Source of the DNA: Mycolicibacterium sp. CR10 | GTDB taxonomy: Bacteria > Actinomycetota > Actinomycetes > Mycobacteriales > Mycobacteriaceae | DNA: 64,000 bases | Direction of reading: 5' to 3' | NCBI RefSeq assembly: GCF_005222675.1 | Contig: NZ_STGE01000023.1 | Span: forward strand, 62,001 to 126,000 | Shown here: positions 17,756 to 25,486 of the stretch, one piece after another | Position numbering within the stretch: position 1 is the first letter of the stretch | How the letters are laid out: each line of letters begins with the position of its first letter | The notes under the pieces: generated by a model | What the model was told of the DNA's origin: nothing | Seen by the model: only the letters and a program-made list of their open reading frames with translations | Databases searched by the model: none | Program-made: the position numbers and the translations under genes

Positions 17756-19515
17756 ATCGCGACGAGCGACATGACGCCGACTGGTGGAAGTCGGCCGTCG
17801 TCTACCAGGTCTATCCCCGGAGCTTCGCGGACTCGGACGGCGACGGGGTCGGTGACCTGGGCGGCATCATCGAGCACCTCGACTATCTGCAGTTGCTCGG
17901 GGTCGACGTGATCTGGCTGTCGCCGGTCTACCGCTCGCCGCAGGTCGACAATGGCTACGACATCAGCGACTACTGCGATATCGACCCGCTGTTCGGCACC
18001 CTTGCCGGTTTCGACACGCTTCTCGACAACGTGCACGCCCGCGGGATGAAGCTGGTGATGGACCTCGTCGTCAACCACACCTCCGATGAGCACCCGTGGT
18101 TCGTCGAATCGCGTTCTTCACGGGACAACCCGAAGCGGGACTGGTACATCTGGCGCGACGGCCGCGACGGTGCTGAACCCAACGAGGGTGCTGAACCCAA
18201 CAACGTTGCTGAACCCAACGACGTTGCTGAACCCAACAATTGGGGCTCGTTCTTCAGCGGTCCGGCGTGGACTTGGGAACCGACCACCGGCCAGTACTAC
18301 CTGCACCTGTTCGACCGCAAGCAACCGGACCTCAACTGGGAGAACCCTGACGTTCGTGAAGCCGTCTACGACGTCATGGCCTGGTGGCTCGACCGCGGTG
18401 TCGACGGCTTCCGCATGGACGTCATCAACTTCATCTCCAAAGTCGAGGGACTGCCCGACACCAGGGCCACGCCGGCCGGACAGCCTCTGGCCATCGCCTT
18501 CGACGGGTTCGCCGACGGCCCGCACGTGCACGAGTACCTCGCCGAGATGACCCGCGAGGTCTTCGCCGGTCGCGACGGCGCGTTCATTACCGTCGGGGAG
18601 ATGCCGGCGGTGACGCCCGAGCAAGCGCGGCTTTACACCGATCCGGCTCGGGGCGAGCTGAACATGGTCTTCCAATTCGAGCACGTGTCCGTCGACCTGA
18701 GCCCGACGAACAAGTTCGACTACCTCGGTCTGGACCTGGTGGCCCTCAAGCGAGCCCTTCATCGATGGCAGGAGGCGTTGGCGGACGTTGGGTGGAACAG
18801 CCTGTACTGGAGCAACCACGACCAGCCTCGCGTCGTGTCCCGGTTCGGTGACGACGCCCCCGAGTACTGGGCTGCCTCGGCGAAGGCTCTCGCCACGATC
18901 CTGCACGGCATGCGCGGTACCCCGTTCGTGTATCAGGGCGAGGAACTGGGGATGACCAACTACCCGTTCCGAAGTCCGCAGGACCACAAGGATCTCGAGG
19001 CCGTGAACTATTACCAGAACGTGGTCGCACTCGGTGGCGACGAGCGCGCTGCGTTGGCCGGCATGTCCAAGGTCAGCCGCGACAACGCGCGGACGCCGAT
19101 GCAGTGGAACGCGGGACCCCACGCCGGATTCACCACCGGTAATCCATGGCTGCCGGTCAACCCCAACCACGCCTGGCTGAATGCCGCCGCCCAAATCGGT
19201 TCACCGGATTCGGTTTTCGCTCATTACCAGCTCCTCATTCGGCTACGCCACGAACTGCCCGTGCTCGTGGACGGGGACTGCTCACCGCTGCTGGCACAGG
19301 ACCCTCAGATCTGGGCGTACACCCGAACCTCGGAGACCGGGAGGGTTCTCGTGATCGCCAACTGCGGTCGCGATCCCCGGTCGGTGGACATCGGCCGGCA
19401 ATGGATGTCGGCGGAGTTGGTACTGGGCAACCTGCCGGATACGCCCGCCAGGTTGACCTCGACGTCCCTTGACCTCGCCGGCTGGGACGCGCGTATCTAC
19501 ACCGCCGAATCCTGA
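17752..19515 (+). CDS. GH13 alpha-glucosidase / oligo-1,6-glucosidase
   Basis: Enzyme of 587 aa that hydrolyses alpha-1,4 or alpha-1,6 glucosides, in the oligo-1,6-glucosidase/AglA type of GH13. It begins WWKSAVVYQVYPRSFADSDGDG, has DLVVNHTSDEHPWF (region I), GFRMDVINF with the nucleophile Asp near residue 223, VGEMPAV with the acid/base Glu near 283, and SNHDQPRVVSRFG with the third Asp near 357. The ATG overlaps the stop of the glycosyltransferase. An odd insert of four GAEPN-type repeats (18172-18243) lies in the loop after WYIWRDG, where the family normally has a short acidic linker. The C-terminal beta domain is intact. Together with the glycosyltransferase it probably acts on cytosolic alpha-glucans or trehalose-derived sugars. 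Confidence 0.92.
   Translation: MNRDERHDADWWKSAVVYQVYPRSFADSDGDGVGDLGGIIEHLDYLQLLGVDVIWLSPVYRSPQVDNGYDISDYCDIDPLFGTLAGFDTLLDNVHARGMKLVMDLVVNHTSDEHPWFVESRSSRDNPKRDWYIWRDGRDGAEPNEGAEPNNVAEPNDVAEPNNWGSFFSGPAWTWEPTTGQYYLHLFDRKQPDLNWENPDVREAVYDVMAWWLDRGVDGFRMDVINFISKVEGLPDTRATPAGQPLAIAFDGFADGPHVHEYLAEMTREVFAGRDGAFITVGEMPAVTPEQARLYTDPARGELNMVFQFEHVSVDLSPTNKFDYLGLDLVALKRALHRWQEALADVGWNSLYWSNHDQPRVVSRFGDDAPEYWAASAKALATILHGMRGTPFVYQGEELGMTNYPFRSPQDHKDLEAVNYYQNVVALGGDERAALAGMSKVSRDNARTPMQWNAGPHAGFTTGNPWLPVNPNHAWLNAAAQIGSPDSVFAHYQLLIRLRHELPVLVDGDCSPLLAQDPQIWAYTRTSETGRVLVIANCGRDPRSVDIGRQWMSAELVLGNLPDTPARLTSTSLDLAGWDARIYTAES
18172..18243 (+). repeat. four tandem 18-bp units inside the alpha-glucosidase gene
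   Basis: Four consecutive 18-base units, each beginning GCTGAACCCAAC, encode AEPN followed by EG, NV, DV and NW. The first 12 bases are identical in all four copies; the last six vary. The repeat keeps the reading frame and adds roughly 18 residues (three extra units) to a surface loop, consistent with recent slippage expansion. Confidence 0.9.
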
Positions 19516-19561
19516 CCAAAGACGACCCGGGCCGAAAAGCCTTCTGCCGCTGCGGGTACGG

Positions 19562-21067
19562 CTATCGGTTGGCGGCCCCCGCATCGGAACCGTGCATATC
19601 CCCAACGGCGAGTGCGACGGTGCACGCAGTCTTGCCTTCCAGGGTGTGCAACGACACTCCCAGAAGTTCGCCGATCCGGTTCAATCTGTATGACAACGAG
19701 TTTCGATGAATGAACAGCGTCGCGGCGGTCTTGGTGGGGCTACCGTCGGCATCCAGGTACGCCCGAAGTGTCTGCATCAGTTCTGAGTTCGTCTCGCTGT
19801 CGTGTGCGCTCAGCGGGCGCAGGAAGCGTAGGGCCTGCTCGATACCATCGGTCGTCAATGCCGTGGCGAGCACCGAAGGGAGGTCGAAACGGCGGCCGAC
19901 GGTGGGTCCGGTGACACGTTCGAGCTGCTGGGGTGACGCCAGCATGGCCGCCCGGATGCTGCCGAGGCCCAGCAGTGGCTCGGTCACGATGGCAGGGCGA
20001 CGGGGCGCGATCTCCGAGAGGAGATGAACGACGGCGCTGGTTACGGTGCTCTGATCGAAGTCCTGCCCGATCACGAAGAGATATCCGCTAGATTCCGAAA
20101 TACCCAGCACAGGAAGGAGATCCGCGAACTGGAGACGCATTCTCCACGCATCGTAGTTGTCGGTACCGGTGCGCACCGTCACCAGCACGGTGGGCTTGCG
20201 GGTGTCGAAGCCGGCTGCACGCATGAGCTTGGTGGTGTATCGCAGGGTGTCGCCATGGGGTTGCCGAAGCTGCTCGACCAGGGCCCGCATCCGGTCGTTG
20301 GCCTCGCCATACTGTTCGGCCGTGGAGTTCAGATGCAAGCTCACGATCGACCCCACCGGTCCGAGGAGGGCATCCAGTGCGGCTGCGCTCTTCGGTGACC
20401 GCACGGCAATCGCGAACTGGCCACGGCCGCGCACCGGGTTGAGATGACGAACATGCTCAGTGACCTCGCTGGCGTGTCCTGCGGTGCGCGCGGTGGGCAA
20501 TTGCCACGCCATCGCCGATGGCCGGCTCGCCACCATCCTTCCCTGGGAGTCGACGAGCCCGACCTCGCCGCCGACCACCGACCTGATCTGCTCGAGCAGT
20601 TCCAACACGGTCGTTCCCCGTGCTTCCAACTCGGCGCAGGCGTCGGCCAATTCCAACGAGGTCCGCAGGAGCGCACTGTTCTCGGCTTGGAGGGTGTCGT
20701 TCACGAGCCGGTGAACCTGGAGAAGGTTCACCGGTGGTGAGACCTCCAGCACCGGCACGTCGTACTTGTTTCCCGCCTCGACCAGACCCGCGGGTACCAC
20801 CTCGTGGGCTATCCCCGAGTTGAAGACGATCCCGGCGACCGGAACCTGGGCGAGTCTCTCGACGTACGCGTCCCAGGTTCGACTGTCCTGGAAGTTCATC
20901 GCGATACCCGCCAGAGTCACCAGCTCATTGCCCTGGAGGAACGCCGTCGGCTCGATCAACTCGGTGGGAGCGACGGTCGAGACGGGCCGCCGCATTCGTG
21001 TGGTCTGCGTCGTAGTCTTCAAACGCAGTCCCAGGTACTCGTTAGCCATCAGAGCGTCCAATTGCAT
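19562..21067 (-). CDS. PucR-family transcriptional regulator
   Basis: Regulator of 501 aa with PucR architecture. It has an N-terminal purine-catabolism-type domain (about 20-140, containing LVTLAGIAMNFQDSRTWDAYV and VAGIVFNSGI), a central GGDEF-like/CdaR-type domain, and a C-terminal PucR helix-turn-helix (about 435-490, LRAYLDADGSPTKTAATLFI then HRNSLSYRLNRIGELLG). The ATG at 21067 has AAGGAG eight bases upstream; a longer frame to 21187 would add 40 unconserved residues and cover the promoter. It is divergent from the pxpA operon and very probably controls it; PucR members usually act as activators responding to a nitrogen-rich catabolite. The 176-base gap holds two related GTGCAnnnnCAC-like elements. 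Confidence 0.9.
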   Translation of the reverse strand: MQLDALMANEYLGLRLKTTTQTTRMRRPVSTVAPTELIEPTAFLQGNELVTLAGIAMNFQDSRTWDAYVERLAQVPVAGIVFNSGIAHEVVPAGLVEAGNKYDVPVLEVSPPVNLLQVHRLVNDTLQAENSALLRTSLELADACAELEARGTTVLELLEQIRSVVGGEVGLVDSQGRMVASRPSAMAWQLPTARTAGHASEVTEHVRHLNPVRGRGQFAIAVRSPKSAAALDALLGPVGSIVSLHLNSTAEQYGEANDRMRALVEQLRQPHGDTLRYTTKLMRAAGFDTRKPTVLVTVRTGTDNYDAWRMRLQFADLLPVLGISESSGYLFVIGQDFDQSTVTSAVVHLLSEIAPRRPAIVTEPLLGLGSIRAAMLASPQQLERVTGPTVGRRFDLPSVLATALTTDGIEQALRFLRPLSAHDSETNSELMQTLRAYLDADGSPTKTAATLFIHRNSLSYRLNRIGELLGVSLHTLEGKTACTVALAVGDMHGSDAGAANR

Positions 21068-21161
21068 GGCGGGACTCCTTCGTCGATCGAACGCGCTGGT
21101 CCTGATTGTGTTTCGCCACGGCTTCTGTGGTGTGTCCGGTTTGCGCCGATTGCTCACACTC

Positions 21162-21206
21162 GTGCATCTGCACAGTATCTCTGTCATGCCTTTCGTGCAT
21201 TAACAC
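21162..21206. promoter_or_regulatory. candidate PucR operator region upstream of pxpA
   Basis: GTGCATCTGCAC (21162-21173, arms GTGCA/TGCAC around two bases) and GTGCATTAACAC (21195-21206) are two similar 12-base elements 33 bases apart, in the gap between pucR-like (start 21067) and pxpA (start 21244). They could be binding sites of the divergent regulator. No consensus is known to me for this regulator. Confidence 0.3.
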
Positions 21207-21243
21207 AATAGTTCGGTGCGCAGGGGGGCCATAGCGTCGAGTC

Positions 21244-22014
21244 ATGACTTCCACAATCACGATCAATTCCGACCTGGGAGAGTCGTTCGGTCTGCTGAGC
21301 TTCGGGCACGACGACGAGTTGTTGGACCTGATCGACGCGGCCAACATCGCCTGCGGATTCCACTCCGGCGATCCCCATGTCATGTCGTCCACAGTCGCCG
21401 GCGCCGCACGTGCCGGCGTGGCACTGGGCGCCCATCCTGGCCTGCCCGATCTGACGGGGTTCGGCCGCCGGCAGATGTCGTTGACCGCCGACGAGGTACG
21501 TGACCTGACGCTCTATCAAGTCGGTGCGCTCTCGGCCTTCATCGACCAATCGGGCGCGCAACTGAGCCACATCAAGGCGCACGGTGCGCTGTACGGAATG
21601 CTCTCCCGTGACGAAGACCTGATGCGTCCGGTGGCCGAGCTGGCGGCACGGCTCGGAGTCCAGATCTTCGGACTCGCCGGAACCGCACACCAGACCGTCG
21701 CCAGCCAGGCCGGGGTCGAGTTCGTGCCCGAGCTGTATGTCGACCTGAACTACGACCCCGACGGCAACCTGATCATCGTGCGGCGACCGCAGATCACCGA
21801 TCCGGCCGCCGCCGCAGAGCGGGTCACCTCGGCGGTCACCACGGGCACGATCACCGCCAGCGACGGCTCGACGCTGCCCGTCGAATTCTCGAGTATCTGC
21901 GTTCATTCCGATACACCCAACTGCGTAGACGTCGCTAGAGCCGTCGTCGCTGCACTGGAGTCCAGTCAGCAGTCCGCGCAGAAACCAGAAAGGCAAACCA
22001 TTGGCAACACATGA
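21244..22014 (+). CDS. pxpA: 5-oxoprolinase subunit A (LamB/YcsF family)
   Basis: LamB/YcsF-family protein of 256 aa, the A subunit of the prokaryotic ATP-dependent 5-oxoprolinase PxpABC, which opens 5-oxoproline to glutamate. Typical segments are INSDLGESFG (residues 6-15), ANIACGFHSGDPHVM (about 35-49), GAHPGLPDLTGFGRR and LSHIKAHGALYGML. It is the first gene of a five-gene operon on the plus strand, divergent from the PucR regulator. The ATG at 21244 is the natural N-terminus for the family; a GAG-like weak ribosome site precedes it. The stop overlaps the next gene by 14 bases. Because a biotin carboxylase and biotin carrier are inserted in the operon, the true substrate may be another lactam or amide rather than 5-oxoproline. 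Confidence 0.88.
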   Translation: MTSTITINSDLGESFGLLSFGHDDELLDLIDAANIACGFHSGDPHVMSSTVAGAARAGVALGAHPGLPDLTGFGRRQMSLTADEVRDLTLYQVGALSAFIDQSGAQLSHIKAHGALYGMLSRDEDLMRPVAELAARLGVQIFGLAGTAHQTVASQAGVEFVPELYVDLNYDPDGNLIIVRRPQITDPAAAAERVTSAVTTGTITASDGSTLPVEFSSICVHSDTPNCVDVARAVVAALESSQQSAQKPERQTIGNT

Positions 22015-22249
22015 GATCTCGACCCCGCTGCCGGGGATCTTCTACCGCAGTCCCGGTCCCGGAAAGCCTCCCTATGTCGAAGAGGGTGACCACGTGGACG
22101 TCGGACAGGCCATCGGGCTCGTCGAAATCATGAAGCAGTTCAGCGAAGTGAAGAGCACCGCCGCCGGGAGCATCGAGCGATTCGTGGTTGATGACCTCGG
22201 CGAAGTCACACCAGGGACGGTCATCGCATTGCTTACGGAGGATGAATGA
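22001..22249 (+). CDS. biotin carboxyl carrier protein
   Basis: Stand-alone biotinyl domain of 82 aa. The biotinylation motif is VEIMKQFSEVKS, with the modified lysine at about residue 43; the more common form is (A/V)MKM, so Gln-Phe replaces the usual Met, as seen in some acetyl-CoA-carboxylase-like carriers of oxoprolinase clusters. The start is TTG at 22001, overlapping the end of pxpA by 14 bases with an AAAGG ribosome site in front; the next in-frame ATG would cut into the domain. The stop overlaps the biotin carboxylase ATG (ATGA). It would shuttle carboxybiotin between the carboxylase and the PxpB/PxpC-type carboxyltransferase pair. Confidence 0.88.
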   Translation: MATHEISTPLPGIFYRSPGPGKPPYVEEGDHVDVGQAIGLVEIMKQFSEVKSTAAGSIERFVVDDLGEVTPGTVIALLTEDE

Positions 22250-23604
22250 AACGACTACTCGTGGCCAACCGTGGTGAAATCGCGGCCCGGATCATCAGGA
22301 CCGCTCAGGAGATGGGACTCGAAACCGTCCTCGCCGCCAGTGAGGCCGACCGCGAAAGCTACGCGGCGCAGCTCTCCGATCTCGTCACCGTCATAGGACC
22401 CGCCCAGGCCGGTCAGAGCTACCTCAACTCGAAGGCGCTGACCGACGCGATTCGCAGCTCCGGAGCCGACGCGGTTCATCCCGGGTACGGATTCCTCTCT
22501 GAAGACGCCGAATTCGCCAAGAGCGTCATTGCCGCCGGCGCGACCTGGGTCGGCCCCAGCCCGGAGTCGATCGCGCTCATGGGAAACAAGGCGGCGGCAC
22601 GGCAGGCCGCCAAGGACGCCGGCGTGCCGGTGCTCGCCGGCAGCGACGGAGCTGTCCAGCCCGACGAAGACGTCAAGGCAGTGGCCGACGGCATCGGGTA
22701 CCCACTGCTGATCAAAGCGTCCGCAGGCGGCGGTGGCAGGGGCATCCGGATCGTCAGGAGCGCTGAGGAGTTGGAGGGCGAACTGCAGCTCGCGGTGGCC
22801 GAAGCCGGCGCGGCATTCGGCGACTCCGCGGTCTACCTCGAACGCTTCATCGACAAGGCCCGCCACGTCGAAGTCCAAATACTGGGCGACGGAACAGATG
22901 TCGTCCACCTGTTCGATCGGGACTGCTCGCTGCAACGCCGAAATCAGAAGATTCTCGAAGAGACGCCCGCACCCAATTTGCCCGACGAACTGCGCGAGCA
23001 GATGCTCACCGCGGCCGTCCAGCTGGCCCGCGCATGCAATTACCGTGGCGCAGGCACGGTCGAGTTCCTCTACGACGCGGCGCGGCGTGAGGTCTGTTTC
23101 ATCGAGATGAACACCCGGCTGCAGGTCGAACACCCGGTGACCGAGATGATCACGGGAGTCGATCTGGTCCGCGAACAACTCCGCATCGCCGCCGGTGAAC
23201 GGCTCGGATACCAACAGAGCGACATCACGCGCGACGGTCACGCCATCGAGGCCCGCATCAACGCAGAAATGCCGTCTCAGGGGTTCATGCCGAGTCCCGG
23301 AACCATCACCGACATCCGGTGGCCCGGCGGTCCCGGTGTGCGCATCGACAGCGGTGTGGTCAGCGGATCCACGGTCCCGCCGTACTACGACTCGCTGCTG
23401 GCCAAGGTCGTGGTGTGGCACTCCGACCGCGACTCGGCACTTGCCCGGGCCCGGCGCGCCCTGTCCGAACTGCGGGTCGAGGGGGTCGAGACCACCACGG
23501 AGTACCTGGAATCGGTACTCGCTCATCCATCCGTGCGTGACGCCACTCATCACACGAAGTTTCTGGAACACGCCGCGGATCAACTCCTGCAAGGAATCTC
23601 ATGA
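22246..23604 (+). CDS. biotin carboxylase (AccC-like)
   Basis: ATP-grasp biotin carboxylase of 452 aa that carboxylates carrier-bound biotin with bicarbonate and ATP. It starts KRLLVANRGEIAARIIRTAQ (pre-ATP-grasp domain), has the glycine-rich loop KASAGGGGRGIRIV near residues 156-169, the catalytic block FIEMNTRLQVEHPVTE near 285-300, and a biotin-carboxylase C-terminal domain. It overlaps both neighbours by four bases, so it is tightly coupled to the carrier protein upstream and pxpB downstream. It probably serves only this operon rather than fatty-acid synthesis, for which mycobacteria use fused Acc alpha subunits. Confidence 0.93.
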   Translation: MKRLLVANRGEIAARIIRTAQEMGLETVLAASEADRESYAAQLSDLVTVIGPAQAGQSYLNSKALTDAIRSSGADAVHPGYGFLSEDAEFAKSVIAAGATWVGPSPESIALMGNKAAARQAAKDAGVPVLAGSDGAVQPDEDVKAVADGIGYPLLIKASAGGGGRGIRIVRSAEELEGELQLAVAEAGAAFGDSAVYLERFIDKARHVEVQILGDGTDVVHLFDRDCSLQRRNQKILEETPAPNLPDELREQMLTAAVQLARACNYRGAGTVEFLYDAARREVCFIEMNTRLQVEHPVTEMITGVDLVREQLRIAAGERLGYQQSDITRDGHAIEARINAEMPSQGFMPSPGTITDIRWPGGPGVRIDSGVVSGSTVPPYYDSLLAKVVVWHSDRDSALARARRALSELRVEGVETTTEYLESVLAHPSVRDATHHTKFLEHAADQLLQGIS

Positions 23605-24506
23605 CAGACACCGTGCTACGCGAAAAAGCCCGCTACTCCTGGGGTGGTGACGAATTCCTGTTCGTCGAGATCGATGAATCAATGAGTCTGGAGGGGTACT
23701 TCCTCGTCGGAACACTGGCGGCAGCAGTGGAATCCGAAGGGGTCCCGGGGATCACCGATATCTGCCCGACCAACACGTCGCTGCTGCTGCGCTACGACCC
23801 CGACGTGGTATCCCCGCACGATCTGCAGGACAAGGTCCAGGCACTCGAGTCCGGTGTTCGCGCCACCTCCTCGCAGACCTCGCAGGCGCGGGTGTTCGAA
23901 GTCCCGGTCTGGTATGACGATCCATTCACCTCAGAGGTCGGACAGCGGTTTCGCGACAATCATCAAACACCCGACAAGACAGATCTTGAATTCGCCGCCG
24001 AGGTCAACAACCTCACCGGCGCGCAGGAGTTCATCGAGCGCCACCACAGCACACCCTGGATGGTGACCGCCGTGGGATTCGTTGCCGCACTGCCGTTCAT
24101 GTATCAGATGACGCCGCGGTCCAGTCAACTCGAGGTGCCCAAGTATCTGAGTCCACGAACGGACACCCCAGCGCTCACCGTGGGACACGGTGGCTGTTTC
24201 AGCGTGATCTACTCCGTGAAGGGCGCAGGCGGTTACCAGATGTTCGGCATCGCGGCGGCACCCGTCTTCGCGCCGAACTCGGCACTGGCCGACTTCCAGG
24301 ACTCGATGGTGCTTTTCCGGTCCGGTGACATCGTGAAGTTCAAGCCGGTCGGCGAAGACGAATATCACGCCATCAGGAAGCAGTGCGAAGAAGGCACATT
24401 CCGATACAAGCGAACGGAGGTCCAGTTCGATCTCGATGGCTGGACCGCCGACCCCGACAACTACAACTCTGCGATTATGGAGGCCCTCGATGGCACTGTT
24501 GATTGA
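23601..24506 (+). CDS. pxpB: 5-oxoprolinase subunit B / allophanate hydrolase subunit 1 (KipI family)
   Basis: KipI/PxpB-family protein of 301 aa (usual length about 220-300). Recognisable blocks are SLEGYFLVGTLAAAVE..PGITDICPTNTSLLLRYDP near the N-terminus and the cyclophilin-like core EVPVWYDDPFTSE, ATVGFVAALPFMYQM-like segments and RTDTPALTVGHGGCFSVIYS. In PxpABC it acts with PxpC, and in urea carboxylase the homologous half-domain forms the carboxyltransferase with the PxpC-like half. It overlaps the biotin carboxylase gene by four bases and the pxpC gene by 17 bases, so it is fully embedded in the operon. Confidence 0.87.
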   Translation: MTDTVLREKARYSWGGDEFLFVEIDESMSLEGYFLVGTLAAAVESEGVPGITDICPTNTSLLLRYDPDVVSPHDLQDKVQALESGVRATSSQTSQARVFEVPVWYDDPFTSEVGQRFRDNHQTPDKTDLEFAAEVNNLTGAQEFIERHHSTPWMVTAVGFVAALPFMYQMTPRSSQLEVPKYLSPRTDTPALTVGHGGCFSVIYSVKGAGGYQMFGIAAAPVFAPNSALADFQDSMVLFRSGDIVKFKPVGEDEYHAIRKQCEEGTFRYKRTEVQFDLDGWTADPDNYNSAIMEALDGTVD

Positions 24507-25464
24507 CGAACCAGGCTTACAATCGACCGTTCAAGATCTCGGCCGCCCCGGGCATTACAACGTCGGGATCCCACTGAGCGGCGCGATGGACACCCTGTCG
24601 CATGAGATCGCGAATCTCTTGGTCGGCAACGACCCGACCCTGGCGACCATCGAATGTACCTATACCGCACCGAAGTTCACGGTCACCGAACCCACCACAA
24701 TGGCGGTGGCCGGCGCGACGATGGAGGTCGCCGTCAACGGGGAGAACGTACCGCAGTGGACCAGTGTCGCTCTGGCCGAGGGTGATTCCGTCACCTGCGG
24801 CTTCGCCACCGCAGGAACGCGCGCCTACCTCGCCTTCAGCGGCGGCGTCGACGTCCCCAGGGTGCTCGATAGCCGAAGCACGTACTCGCTGGGCAAGATC
24901 GGCGGACACCAGGGCAGGGCGCTGGCGGCGGGGGACACCGTGCCGATCGGAGCGCCCACCAAGGACGGCGCCGTCCGAGAACTCGCCGATGAACTGCGGC
25001 CGGAGTTCTCCCGGGCGATCACTGCCCGCGTGGTCCTCGGACTCTACGACCACCTGCTCACCGCCGAGTCGATCGACATGCTGACCACCACCGAGTGGAA
25101 GCTCACACCGGTCGCCGACAGGACCGGCCTGCGCTTCAGCGGCGACCAGAAGTTCGAGTTCGCCGATCGCACCCAGCCGTTCGGCGCGGGATCGAACCCG
25201 TCGAACATCGTCGATGCCGGATATGCGATGGGTTCCATCCAGATTCCGGGCGGGAGCCAACCCATCGTGCTGCACCGCGATGCGGTGTCGGCCGGCGGAT
25301 ACGCGATGGTGGCGACAGTCATCAGCTCGGACATGAATGCCGTCGCTCAACTGGCCCCCGGGTCGACCGCGGTCTTCGAATCCGTCAGCATCGACGAGGC
25401 CGTGGCTGCTCGAGCGGAGCGCACCAAGCGGCGCAACAAAATTCACGAGTCCCTCACATCCTGA
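24490..25464 (+). CDS. pxpC: 5-oxoprolinase subunit C / biotin-dependent carboxyltransferase (KipA family)
   Basis: KipA/PxpC-family protein of 324 aa, called allophanate hydrolase subunit 2 or biotin-dependent carboxyltransferase. Typical features are LLIDEPGLQSTVQDLGRPGH at the N-terminus, GIPLSGAMDTLSHEIANLLVGN, and RTGLRFSGDQ...SNIVDAGYAMGSIQIPGGSQPIVLHRD in the C-terminal half. The ATG at 24490 lies inside the end of pxpB, with GGAGG about eight bases upstream; an earlier ATG at 24436 would add 18 unrelated residues. It is the last gene of the operon. With the carrier and carboxylase it could form a split version of urea carboxylase; with PxpA and PxpB alone, a 5-oxoprolinase. Confidence 0.88.
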   Translation: MALLIDEPGLQSTVQDLGRPGHYNVGIPLSGAMDTLSHEIANLLVGNDPTLATIECTYTAPKFTVTEPTTMAVAGATMEVAVNGENVPQWTSVALAEGDSVTCGFATAGTRAYLAFSGGVDVPRVLDSRSTYSLGKIGGHQGRALAAGDTVPIGAPTKDGAVRELADELRPEFSRAITARVVLGLYDHLLTAESIDMLTTTEWKLTPVADRTGLRFSGDQKFEFADRTQPFGAGSNPSNIVDAGYAMGSIQIPGGSQPIVLHRDAVSAGGYAMVATVISSDMNAVAQLAPGSTAVFESVSIDEAVAARAERTKRRNKIHESLTS

Positions 25465-25486
25465 GCGCGGCTGTATCGTCGAAGGC

